From contig KV425568.1 of NCBI GenBank assembly GCA_001632425.1, positions 116,840 through 180,839 on the forward strand: a DNA stretch of 64,000 nt, written 5' to 3'. The notes under the pieces are model-generated. The model did no database searches and had not been told where the DNA came from. It saw only the letters and a program-made list of their open reading frames with translations. The stretch's first letter is position 1. Each line of letters begins with the position of its first letter. A program made the position numbers and the translations under genes. Shown here piece by piece: positions 45,060-55,990 of the stretch. The DNA comes from Neolentinus lepideus HHB14362 ss-1. Its lineage: Eukaryota > Basidiomycota > Agaricomycetes > Gloeophyllales > Gloeophyllaceae.

Positions 45060-45960
45060 CTAGTGCTGGAAGTCGTCGCGGCGCAAGGAGGGTAGGGCGT
45101 TCGATGACTTGCCAATGGTCAATTTACTAGAACCAGCAGGGTACTTGGAATTGACGTCGAGGATCGAATTGGGCCTGATGGTGTAGGCATTCGCAACTGA
45201 TGGAGAGCTGGTGCCTCGAAAAGGAAGCTTATATGCGCCCGAACGCCTCTAGCACCGGATCCTTCTTTCGCGGGCTAGGCACGAGTCACTTGCCACAGCT
45301 GGTCAGCACGACCACGATGAAGTCTTTCATTTGATATGATCACGTACAGAGTAGATCGGGAGCCATCTGATATCGTTCCTCCAGCGCGCGGGTCTTTCGC
45401 ATGAAGAAGAATGCCAGCAGTGCGATAGCGCAAAGTGGCACAAACGCGGCTATCACAATCCGGCTATAATGGCGGTTAGAAATTCCGACGTACTCGCGCT
45501 ATGAGTGGGCGCGCCGGCTGTTGTATAATATTAAACGTAGTCCACGAAGGGTTCGGACTAGTCGTTGTCAGACATTGTAGGATTATGCTCGCTGTATGGA
45601 AGATGTGGCGAAGAAACGTAAGGTTGAGACGATCGGTTTGTGTGACGCTGAATTGACTCGCTGTGCTATTGTCCAGCACGAATGTTACGTTGATTCCATA
45701 TGGCGCGATGGCTCCAAGAACCAACCCAGACGCCTGGAGCCCAGGGAGGTGGGATGAGCCGTAGTAGTACATGTGCAAAATGTCGGGTAAGAAACCCACC
45801 GGTGAACGAGAATGACATCTTACTAGTGTTGGAGGTGATATAATAAGTCGTACCCATGTAGGTGTTGAGATCGCTGCCTAGCGTTCAGTTTCCGAAGTAG
45901 TGCAGCTGCAAGGAAGTATCATCGAGATGGACTTGGGATATGGGTGAGGACAGAGATGGG
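45060..45960 (-). pseudogene. Decayed single-pass membrane protein of an Agaricomycete-specific family
   Basis: Remnants of a common mushroom family: a beta-sandwich ectodomain, one membrane helix and a cytoplasmic tail. Reading down the minus strand: QVHLDDTSLQLHYFGN, then TGA (45885-45887) where the family has Trp, then TLGSDLNTYMGTTYYIT and KMSFSFTG. The next recognisable part, GAIAPYGINVTFVLDNST, is in another frame relative to the likely splice. VDYV is followed by TAA and YYTTAGAPTHSASTSEFL. The helix IVIAAFVPLCAIALLAFFFM lies in yet another frame, followed by RKTRALEERYQ and a tail ending RRDDFQH. Multiple stops and shifts argue for a pseudogene. The 5' limit is approximate. Confidence 0.6.
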
Positions 45961-46654
45961 AGTTACGAGACCAGGGAAGCATGCATCCGGGACAACGATG
46001 GGACGTATTGAGTGAGTCTTCTTGCCTTGCGGTCAACTTTACTCCAGCAGCTGAGTCACTACACACAATTACGGGACCTCGTCCGTACGATGTTGTAAAA
46101 GCAGCGTCGTTAGTAGACGATGACAACACTCAGAACAGGAGACGCCGCTAAATGTGCGATTAAATCATGGAGGTCAGTTCTTGAGAATGACACAGCAGCT
46201 CGGCCGCAGGTGTATCTGATGATTCTTTAGGCCAGTAGAGTTATAGCTGTGTCTGGAACTAATTAGGGATATTCAGGGAGCTTTAGCATGTGCACTGTTG
46301 TTGATATTTCTCCCGCCTGCACCGTGCATGATGATGTCGGTGAATCAATGAAACACAACTCAACTGCTAGGAAGAAGTTGATTAAGTCAATATGGGCGAC
46401 GTGAGCCTGCCTAGGGCGTGCAGGTAAATATCATATATCCTAGAAACACCGGATGATACTTAAGCTTACAAACGACTTTTGTCTCCTTCATTGTATTGTT
46501 TCAGTTCCGAATAAATCGAACGATGAAGACCGCACGAAAGAAGGCGACAAGTCGCAATCCGTATATTTATGTGCTATACCCCAGAGCTCCTACGTATACC
46601 CTATCAGACTGGACGGTTACAGATAATAGTATGGACAACCAATAATCGGCAAGA
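45961..46654. other. Intergenic, no gene recognised
   Basis: About 700 bp between the pseudogene and the 3' end of the WW gene. Only short open frames. Confidence 0.4.
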
Positions 46655-47546
46655 TCAGGTGCGCAACCAAGCCGTTTTGGCGATCTTCTTGAGCCGTTTC
46701 TGTTCTTTCCACCGATCCTGCATTCAGTAAGGCCAGGTCAGCAATCCACACGTACCCAGTTCCCATTTCCTATCTCAATCCTCCAGCAGAAGAACAGATC
46801 TTAAGTGGCACACTCACCAAGTCTTTCTTCGTAGGCTTCTTCCTCTTTTTCCCTTCCCTTTCCTCCTCCTCTTTCTGCAACGCCACCTGCCGCTCCCACT
46901 CCGCCGTATCAAAGTACACTTCACTCATCCGCTTCATTCGTTCGTACTCGCTCAGGTGGCCAGGGTCGCGGGCGTCAGCCTTCGTGAAGGCGCCCGTCCG
47001 GGAGTTGAACTTGGCGGTGAACTCAAATGGCGCGGGGCCAGATCCGGCACCAGTTGCATGGGCTAGGGAGGGATCGAGGTACGCTAGGGACGGGTCGATG
47101 CCCTGCGCCTGCGCCGCAGCCTGCATTGCGTAGAGCTGCGCGACAGCGGGGCTGGCACCAGGGCCGGAAGAGGTCGAAGAACCAGCTTGGGGCTCTGGGG
47201 ATGCAGATGGATTGGAGGAGGAAGCTGATGCCTGAGAGGTTGCATCTGTAGGTTGCAGCGGGTTCTGCCAGGTCGTCTCATTCGTACGAGCATTATAGAA
47301 ATAGTAAGCGTTGTGCTGGGGAGAGTAGATAGCTTGCCAGTCATGAGTATCAGGAGCCGTCATCGTCGCAGTTGAGGGCGTGTCATCGCCGTTCTTAACG
47401 GGAGCACCGTCGACCTTTGAGGACGTCGACGCCTCCGCTTCTGCCGTCTCAGCCTTGTCGACAGTCTCTGGAGATTTACTGTCGACCTTCGGCGAAGGAG
47501 AGACAGAGCGACTCTTGCTGACACTCGAAGCTGGGCTAGTAGACAT
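46655..47546 (-). CDS. WW-domain protein
   Basis: Starts MSTSPASSVSKSRSVSPSP; a longer form from 47693 is possible. A Ser/Thr-rich leader precedes one WW domain, DWQAIYSPQHNAYYFYNART then NETTWQNPL, with both signature Trp residues and the terminal Pro. WW domains bind proline-rich peptides. Afterwards come an Ala/Ser/Pro linker, FEFTAKFNSRTGAFTKADAR, HLSEYERMKRMSEVYFDT, and a strongly basic, coiled-coil-like end. An intron after KKPTKKDL joins to DRWKEQKRLKKIAKTAWLRT and TGA at 46655-46657. The basic end suggests nuclear location. I recall uncharacterised basidiomycete homologues of similar length; a role in RNA processing is only a guess. Confidence 0.85.
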
Positions 47547-48767
47547 CGCCGTCGTCGTCGTGACCAGCGAGCGAATGAGCGCGAACGAGCCCGAAGCAGG
47601 CGTTGTTTGGTCGCCTTTGGTGCAGCCGTATATTCCCAGGAACCGAAAGTCATTACCCGGTAAGGAGCGCAGGGTACTCGATAAGGCGTGCATTCACCTC
47701 TGCCATCGTGTTTGCCTGGGCTTGATTTCAGACCAGCCTACCTTCATGTAATCTTCAATAAAGGGGCAGGTAGCGTCTCTTTCCGTTTGACCTTCCACAT
47801 CATGCATCTGTAAATTGTCTATGCCTAGAGCGCCAGATGCTTGCAACCTTTTGGTTTAACTCAACTCAACTGAGATCGGGACAATTGGTCCTTGTTTCAA
47901 TCTTCCTGGGCAAACTTCACGAAATTGTGTTCCAGGTGAAAGTGAGTGTCCACTTGCACTCAACATTATCCCTCTGCAGTCCAGTTCACCTTCGGATGGC
48001 GGGCTGTCAGCCTGTAATACAGCACCTGACACAATAGTCCTGCTCAGCGTTGATTGGGAATACATGAAGCCAAGACATGATAATATTATCAGCGATTTGT
48101 AGGCGATAGGGAGCGCGGATGCATTCGATGGAGTGTCCGCTGCTGCAATATGCAGCCTCGTGAACGACACCGACAAACATTTCTCCGTTCTAGTATGCAC
48201 TGTCCTGTCCAATCCAAGGACGCCGATATCACCTGTATAATCGACGCCTGCAGGGTGCAGCGCTCTCACCAATTGGTCTAGCTCTGTCTCTCGTCTCGTC
48301 CGCCACCCTCGGTGTCAATACACACACTTTCCGACAACACACAGTACTGAGCTACCACAGTCAACCAAGAGCGAGTTGGGGAACCGCCGGTTCTTTCCTC
48401 GTATTCCTACCGTGTGATGAAAACCTGTTCCTTCCGTCGACGGCTACATGTTTAGCATACACTGTTAAACTAGCCGCTGCCTGACTTACTACAATGGGGC
48501 CTGTTAGGATCCCCCATGATCTCTTAACGTGTCTGACCTGACGCTTTGTCTGGCTTTGTCGGAAACGTCGAGACGAGAAACGATCGGCGATTACAATAAG
48601 AGGCAGATTCTTACGCTGGCATGAACAGCACCGTGACGTCGCCGCCAGGGGTGTGAGAAGTAGCTAGAGTATCAGAATGGAAAAGGCGAGGCAGGTGCAA
48701 GGCTGGCACTGAATATTGAACTGACAAGCCAAAGCAGAGCGAAATACTAAGCAGACCCCTAGTACGA
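47547..48767. other. Intergenic, no gene recognised
   Basis: About 1.2 kb between the WW gene start and the Nop53 stop. Open frames on both strands are short and without recognisable domains. Confidence 0.4.
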
Positions 48768-50437
48768 CTACTCGAATCGCTTCCACGCATGTTTCTCGTA
48801 TTCTTTGATCTTCGTTTTCCGCCTCCTAGGTCTGTAAACCCATATTCAGTCGGCAGAGTAGGAGAGAAGGGATAAAATACACACAAGACAGGCTGTCGCG
48901 GTTCAATCAACGCACGATGTTGCAAGCTCAGGAAACGATCCCGGAACAGATTACCCTCGGGCTACAAACCATCCCGAAATTCCCAGTCATTTCACATTCC
49001 AGAACGCGACCGCAAGATTCTGACTGACCTTCAATCCCCTTAAGCTCTCCGAGAGGTCCTCCCCAAGCTGCACGTCTACTTCGCATTCCTGGACCTTGTA
49101 CTTCCCAACCTTTTGTCCCACCAGGCCCTTCCGAAGCTTATCCTGTATCGCGAGCTCCCGTTCCGCGCGGGCCCGTTCGGAGGCCGATAGCGATTTGTTG
49201 ACAAGCGAGCGGAGGGACTTCACAGACGTAACGGATGTGAGGAGGCGTTTGCGTGCGGCCTTCTCTGCGAGGGCTTGTTTCTGTGCATATACGTATTTGG
49301 TAAAAGGACGAATGAACGATTAGAGAAACGCACCTCTTTCCGTAGCCTCTCGGCCTTCTTCCTTTCCTTTTTTGTTTTTCTCTGGGAAGATTTCTTCGTC
49401 ACAATACCTTCCTCACTGTGCTCCTCTTCGACAGCCTCCCCATCGCCGACACTCATGCCCGAAGGGACGCCCTCCTGCTGTTCCTGAGAAGCAAATTTCT
49501 TCGCCAGATCCACCTTCTCTTGCCACACCTTCAGCTTCTCCGCCTCCTTGGTGCGCTTTTCTTCGATCTGGGTAGCGGAGAGTAGAAGCTCTTGGTACGC
49601 TTGCGCGGGAGGGTTATACGAGGAACCAACATGCGGCTCAGAAATAGCGGGAATCTGTATCACAGAGCGCAGGGGATGAGGCTTGGCGGACTTGACCTGC
49701 TTCTTCTGCACATGCTCTAAGCCGTCCTTCACCTCTGCCTCGGTCTCTGATTCCTTCCCAGATGACCATATATCGTATCCGCCGCTCTTCTTCGCCGCTT
49801 CGCCGACTTCCAGCAGAGCGCTCCCGTTCCCAGTCTCCGTCTCGTCGATATAACTGTTCAGTGGCCCACGGCGGGCACGCTTTCCCATGCGCAGCAAGCG
49901 CTCCTTCTCTTCTTGTGTAAGTTTGCGCTTGCCGGAAGCTGAACTGGAGACGCGAGAAAAGACTGCTGGAACAGCGGTGCGCTGACTAAGTATTTTTGTG
50001 GAGGTAAGGGCTGCTTTGGAGTATTTCGGTAGCGTCTTGCGTACTATAGTGAAGTGTAGATATGAGATTCTCAGACACAGTTTATCAGATATAAAATGGC
50101 AGGCAGACCTTGCTCATCGCCCCTTACATCGACCAAGAAGAGGTCTTCATCTTTCTTCTTTTGCAAAGCCGATCTTTGGGGTTAGGTAATGGTGTTCATG
50201 CAGGTGTTGACAAAATATATCAGATGTGTAAGCTTACCCAGTCACCCTCTCTTCTACCCTCAGTCCCTCTAGCCCCTCTTCTACCCCTTCAATGTCGACG
50301 TTCTTCCTCCACGCCTTCTTCCCCTTTCGACTCCCTTGCTTCAACTGAGACGGTGCCCCGACTGAAGATTTAGTCTTTTTGATTTTAGCCTTTAATTTCA
50401 TAGCTGATGGCGCATTCAAACTCGTTGCTGTTGCCAT
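48768..50437 (-). CDS. NOP53: Ribosome biogenesis protein Nop53 (GLTSCR2/PICT1 family)
   Basis: Nucleolar factor that recruits the exosome helicase Mtr4 during 60S maturation in yeast. The N-terminus contains QGSRKGKKAWRKNVDIEGVE, the signature of the family. The middle exon has LRMGKRARRGPLNSYIDE, YDIWSS, and IQIPAISEPHVGSSYNPP with AYQELLLSATQIEEKR. Further exons give KQALAEKAARKRLLTSV and SLVNKSLSASERARAEREL, VGKYKVQECEVDVQLGEDL and SESLRGLK. After two more short introns the terminal exons encode PEGNLFRDRFLSLQHRALIE and KTKIKEYEKHAWKRFE with TAG at 48768-48770. Complete and intact. The intron after RGLK can be read through for 13 codons, a misleading alternative end. Confidence 0.92.
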
Positions 50438-50603
50438 TGCTCGGCCTAGGGTAGTTCAGCAGCGTATGGCAGCGGAAGAAATCATGCAAGAAACTGTGAT
50501 TGCCTATTTGGGGTACATTGCAAATACGGTGGCTGTCACGACAGTGTCACAATATTGAAGCCTCCTCTTGCAGTTTGTTCAGAATATTAGAATGTGGTAT
50601 TGA
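50438..50603. promoter_or_regulatory. Bidirectional promoter region, Nop53 / LYR protein
   Basis: The two divergent start codons are only about 170 bp apart, so regulation is probably shared. No specific motif assigned. Confidence 0.5.
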
Positions 50604-52008
50604 ATGTCTCTTTCTCTGGTAACGGTACAGCGCCGCGCCCTCTTGTCTTCAGCTTTCTCAGAGCTAAAACGAGTGCGACCGCGTGTACCGTTCTGGGAAC
50701 TCGGGGCGCATCGTATACCGACTTTATGGACTCTTTACCGCGGACTATTGAAGCAGGCACCAAACGAACACGTACGAGTCCTCAGAAATCTGCATGTCTT
50801 CTTATATTTGAACTCAGTTAAGATTAGGTTTCGCATAAAGTGTCTTTTCAGAAACAATCAAAGCCTAACCAGTCCGAAAGCAGCGAAAGAGCAACTTGTG
50901 AAGGGTCATCGAGTGCGTATGAAGTGGCATGCGTTTTCAACTGACGCTGAAGCTATTGCATAGTGGCTGGACATCTTTTGCAGAGCTAACGAAGGAGATG
51001 AAAGACTACAGCTAGTCCTTGATCGGTACACTAGACTCGTTGCCATCCGAAGAGAAAAGCAACGCTGGCGGAAGCTTATTACCGATGCCATGGTCAGCCA
51101 TCTCGCAGTATACCCACTACTATCTTAATCTTGCATTGCAGAAATACCAAGAACAGTTACGCAACCGTCCCATCATGACCGGTTCCTTCATCCGTCCTTC
51201 GCACTATAATAAGCCGCTCCCTCGACTCAAACCTCAACCCATCCACATAACGGGTATGATTGTCCGGAGGAAACACGCACGCTTCATGAGAACAGAAAAG
51301 GTCGCTGTATATAGTGATTACAGGCGCCTGCTGAAAGAGGAAGAGATGTTTGAGAAGATTCTGGAGAAGGAAGTTCAACGATACGGAGAACACTTTGAAC
51401 CTATCTTCAAACATCATATGAACGAATGGAGTGCGTCTCTGTTTGGCGGTCCTCGCTGTACGCTTACTGAGGTCATTTCTGGCAGGACAACCTATTGTCG
51501 ACGCCCTTGCTTCTCTCAGCCAGTCCTTCCAGTTGGATACGAAGCGTGAGACGGCGCCTTACCCTCCTGAGCTGGTTGAAATGGTGCGCGACGCGCGGCG
51601 AGAGAAGATTGCTAATAAGACCAAAGAGCGCGAACGCGAGCGACGTGGGGAGGTCCTCGCATGCACTCTGCGCAGGATGAATAAGGGTCCACCGGCGCAC
51701 GTGGCTTATAAAATGACCGATGAGGAGAAGAGGATGGATCGGATATCAAGAAGTCCTAGCGAGGTGGGGTACGTAGCTGTCGTCAAGAAGAAGCTGGGGT
51801 TTAAGTTGCGCAAACCAGATGCGTGGAAGGTCGAAATCGGGAAAGATGAGGATCAGGAGAAGTTGCATAAGGTGGCTTTGGAGATTGAAGAGGAGAATAG
51901 GCGCAGGAGATCTTTACGACTGCGCGACTGGTACGTTCCCTTTCTTCCTGTCCGGCGAAGCGTTCTGACACTTCGTTTTGAGCAAGTTGGGACAAGGAGG
52001 AGGGGTGA
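50604..52008 (+). CDS. LYR-motif protein, probably mitochondrial
   Basis: MSLSLVTVQRRALLSSAFSE resembles a mitochondrial presequence. It is followed by HRIPTLWTLYRGLLKQAPNE, containing the LYR tripeptide that binds the acyl-carrier protein in this superfamily. Next: FRNNQSLTSPKAAKEQLVKG, WLDIFCRANEGDERLQLVLD, KYQEQLRNRPIMTGSFIRPS, VQRYGEHFEPIFKHHMNEW, and a charged C-terminal region with TKERERERRGEVL and MDRISRSPSEVG. The end is taken as WDKEEG with TGA at 52006-52008, after an intron starting gtacgt; reading through instead gives a stop near 52126. A 45-nt segment after NEH is in frame and was not clearly separable as an intron. LYR proteins assist Fe-S or respiratory-complex assembly; the partner is unknown. 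Confidence 0.75.
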
Positions 52009-52477
52009 TCAATTCTTAGCTGCTCGGTTCGTTCGTTGCACCTTGGGATTTGGAACCCCGATGGATCCTATCGAACAGTGCTTGCAACAACCAAAACTTC
52101 GCGATGATACACCTGGCGCCGCTTGATACAACGGCTCTTCAAATGCTGAAGTAGAATTCAAACCCCGACTCAATCTGGCAGCGCACGCACGCACGAATAC
52201 AAGCGAACAGGGTTCTCTCAATTAATCGGCCGGTCATTTGCTGCAACTTTGTCAATTGCTCCGTCTTTGTGCAACGAACGAATGGAACAGTTAAAGATCG
52301 AGCACCCCTAGTAAGCAATCTAGTGATCTTTCCGTCCGGCGTTGTGAATAGAGCACGGAAATTTTATAAATAGTAGCACAGCGCAAGCCGAATGAAAGAA
52401 AACCCCTAACATTGGTCACTAAAGCCAAATGATGCAAAATTGCTATCGAGTCCCCGAACCGTCCGCGCCGCCCTCAT
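52009..52477. other. Convergent intergenic region
   Basis: 3' flanks of the LYR and kynurenine monooxygenase genes. No gene recognised. Confidence 0.4.
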
Positions 52478-54233
52478 TCACTCAAGAACAAGAAACCTTG
52501 TCCAACCCGGATGGCCCAAGGTCCTCCAGATGGAAACTAGCAACAGAAGGGTCACAACCCATTGAAAAGAACTAACAATCAGTTCTTGTCTGCGATGTCG
52601 CTCGACGACTTTCGAGTACGGCGTCCCAGCTTCGAAGGTAACCGCCGCGTACAGTGGCGCCCAGTGGCCAGGGAATGCTCGAGCCAAGAAGAAGTCTAAA
52701 CTCTTCCGCAGCTTGTACCGCACTTCGAGGACCGATTGACTCAATTCCTGATCATTACAGCATGTTCGTCAATAAACCTCGAGTAACGAGTGATAGGGGA
52801 GCGAGTACCTTCTTATGACCCCATGCAATCCCTTCGATGGCCTCCAGGTCATTGTGCCGCATTTTTGAATAGGTGTCAAGTGCTGTTCTCTGGTCGGGCT
52901 CACAACTCAGGCATTCCAGCAATATTCGGACATCCTCGAAGCCGACATTTGCTCCATCTGGCGAGCCTTATCAGATTGTGACGACTGGAGTGGAAATAAC
53001 ACTTACGACCGAGGTAAGGCACTATTGCGTGCGCAGCATCACCAATCAAGATCCGATGCTCGTCGTTCATCGGGAAACACTGTTCGGATTGTTAAGCGCA
53101 CAAGATCGAGTTAAGCCGATCTTCACAAACCTTGGTTGAGCACATAGGAACAATCGGACCGGTCGTCACTTGGTTAACTACGTCTTCGGGAGATGTAGCA
53201 GTAATGAAGGAAGGGAACTCTTCCGTGAAGAACTGGAGAGCATAGTTCTTGTCACGAAGGCGCTCCAAGAGGGCTTCCGGAGCCCATAGGACACAAGTGA
53301 AAGTTTTATCCTATGTTCCGTGATGAACGGAATAGGTACAGCAGTTGGACAGGAATCAACGCACTGGATTGCTGGGTGCAATGAGCAGGAAATCTTTGCG
53401 CGGCCAGACGTGGAGTTTGTCCGGGTCGAAGGCGTGGTCGGTACTGCCATCCGCGAGAACAACGGGCGGAACTTCGATTTTCATGTACGACAACGGAGCC
53501 CATCTGGTGGACAAATCCATTCTAATGATCGCATTCAGTACACAGACCATACGACATTCCGCAGTGTGGGAACGCACTTGATTACCCGGCGCATCTGCTC
53601 ACGGACAGCGGAGTATGCGCCATCGGCACCGATGATCAGGTCTGCTGTCGCAGACACATGCTCTCCCGTCACAGGGTTTTCGAATAGCAAATTTCGTCCG
53701 TCTGACTTGATTAATTTGCGACTATAGTGTGTCTTGATTAGTGGGCATGAATCAATGGCTTCTTTCAACAGGGCTATCATTGTGAGCCGATTGATAGAAT
53801 AGATCGCCTGGGAAGCAGGATAAGTGCTCAACAATGGATCAAAGAAAGATAATGAGTCTTAACCTCGCCATGCGGACCGTATGCTTGGAACTCGGTTTTT
53901 CCGTCACGTTTGTGGATGGTTCGACCGTAAAGTGGCACACTCTGGCGGACGAGCTCAGCAGCAATCTCAGGATTGATTTCCTCGAACGTGCGCAGGCCTC
54001 GGTTACTCAAGGCGAGATTGATCGTCCTCGTGTCATCAATTGCCTGTGAAGTGGCTGGGAGGTGCACGTCAATAGCGTAGGAAGGTACCGAAAAAGCATG
54101 ACTGACAGCTGCGAGCGTCATAGATGTCCACAGTCCAGGAGAACTGGGTGGCGAACCCGAGAGCAGCTAGACACCCGACGAGTCCAGTGCCAATGACCGC
54201 CACACTTCGGGAAGAAGAACTGGACGGAGACAT
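52478..54233 (-). CDS. Kynurenine 3-monooxygenase
   Basis: FAD-dependent hydroxylation of L-kynurenine to 3-hydroxykynurenine in tryptophan degradation and de novo NAD synthesis; outer mitochondrial membrane in other fungi. MSPSSSSSRSVAVIGTGLVG contains the FAD dinucleotide motif GTGLVG. The family-specific block is TRTINLALSNRGL, then VPLYGRTIHKRDG, QAIYSINRLTMIALLKEAI, DLIIGADGAYSAVRE (second FAD motif), LHVWPRKDFLLIAPSNP and MNDEHRILIGDAAHAIVPYL. After an intron ending cgccag the chain resumes as GANVGFEDVRILLECL, where most members have QGMNAGFED. The C-terminus has RKSLDFFLARAFPGHWAP and a membrane helix FQWVVTLLLLVSIW, matching the tail anchor of the family. About eight short introns, no stop seen. 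Confidence 0.9.
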
Positions 54234-55990
54234 CGTTGTGAAGTGTTAGTGAAGACGACTAAGTGAGAGGGCTTTGGGCCCTTATATGTTCGGATCAATA
54301 AAAAGACAATGTGTGTTTACCTAAAGCAAGATTGACACAAGGGGATCAGTGATAGCCTAGATCTATGGTTGGAGAAACTTTGATGGATGTAATTTCGGCA
54401 GGCACGCCATAGTCGCAGGCAATGATGGACAGCATAGCCATCCGACGATTTGCCTCCGCTCACCTGCACGTTCGCTACCAAAATATGAACGGAGAATCCG
54501 TCATGTGCCAAGACCTCCGGAGTCTGTGAGAACGCGATGCTAACATTCAAAATCCCATTCATTGTGCCGTGGCATATACTTTGAAACACTCGCCATACGA
54601 GATTACATGGTCGACCATGCGTATTTTGCAATAGCTGTGTTCAATTGATGTAGGGTCCGTGATCCTGGACCCCTGTCTCTTTAGTGCAGTCATCGCATAA
54701 ATTGGGATCACTTCACATGATACATTTGCCTGGCAATTGAACTTGGTCGGTGTTGCTAAAGATGGGCGCGGGTAGCCGATGCACCCAAGGTATCAGACAC
54801 GGGGACTGCCCAGACGCGAGTACAGTGCATCGAAAGGCGACACCGTGCATTACCGCGCACGTGTCCACGGCGTTTGTCGCGAGTCCCATTTTTCGACCTA
54901 GATGGCATAGTTTTGACCTCATAAGTCGTGTTTAGATGTTGCAAAGGTAGAAGCTGAAGCTTACTGGGGCTGTCGGGCCTGTCTTTTCCCCGAATCTAGG
55001 TCTCGTACGTCAAATTCCCAACGTCCTGGAGATATTGGACACTAGCCTTCCAGGACCCGCGGTCTTCATAACGGGGGACGTAGCCCGAATCGTTACGGGT
55101 GTGGTGTACGCGGGCGAAGGTACCGTATTGCTCGGGACACCCGTGGTTTCACCCGTCCCCATTCTGTGCTGCACTGACTATGACAATTGAGCACTGCATT
55201 GGAGTCTATACTGCGCGCATAATTCATGTCAATCACAGCACATCCGAATGAAGACAGTTGCACTATTCCATATGAGGTTGTGTAGAAGAGTGATGAGTCC
55301 GAACCTTTGAGTCCAGCCAGGCCCACAAAATCGCTATTTGATCAGTTTGCGACAACAGTGATATTGCGGGATCGATCCGGAGGAAATTGTGATGACGGCG
55401 CGAGGTTACTGCCATCGCTTTATGTAGCAGCAGACGCTACTTCCAAGTATCATTTCTCTTGCAGCAACCGTTGTCTATACGCGATCAGGGGTGGGGTTGA
55501 TGCGTATTAATCCTCTCGCTGCAATTTGCGCCACAAAGCCCCCGACTTCGTGCCGCACAGACAGAAACGTTAGTGGGTGGTATGTGATATGGCTCCTAGT
55601 TTACGGCATAGCTGTGAAACTTTTAAGGGACGCATCTTGGGAGCTGTTCCCTTATTCTTGAAGGAGGTCACTGGTTTGATGCAAGGACAGTTTCTGAGTC
55701 CGACTGCGGACTCGAAATGATCTAGGGTCACGATTCAACGTTACCGTGATCCCCGACGGCATCCGAATTTCGCATCCGAACATGAAATCAGGATGAGCAC
55801 AGTATTGGTCATAATCAATACTTTGTGGTTGATATGGCGCCTAATATCACACGAAGTCTCAATGGGGCGCTTGGTTTGTCCCATGGTGTACCGACGTCCA
55901 CGGACTGTTAACTGAGGCCTTGTGCTCGAGTGTCCTAACTTTGATACCTTGACCTTGACCTAGAAGAAGTCTGTAAGATAGGGCTCGGGT
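54234..55990. other. Intergenic, no gene recognised
   Basis: About 1.75 kb between the divergent kynurenine monooxygenase and MFS genes. Short open frames on both strands lack family features. It should hold both promoters, but no element could be named. Confidence 0.4.
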
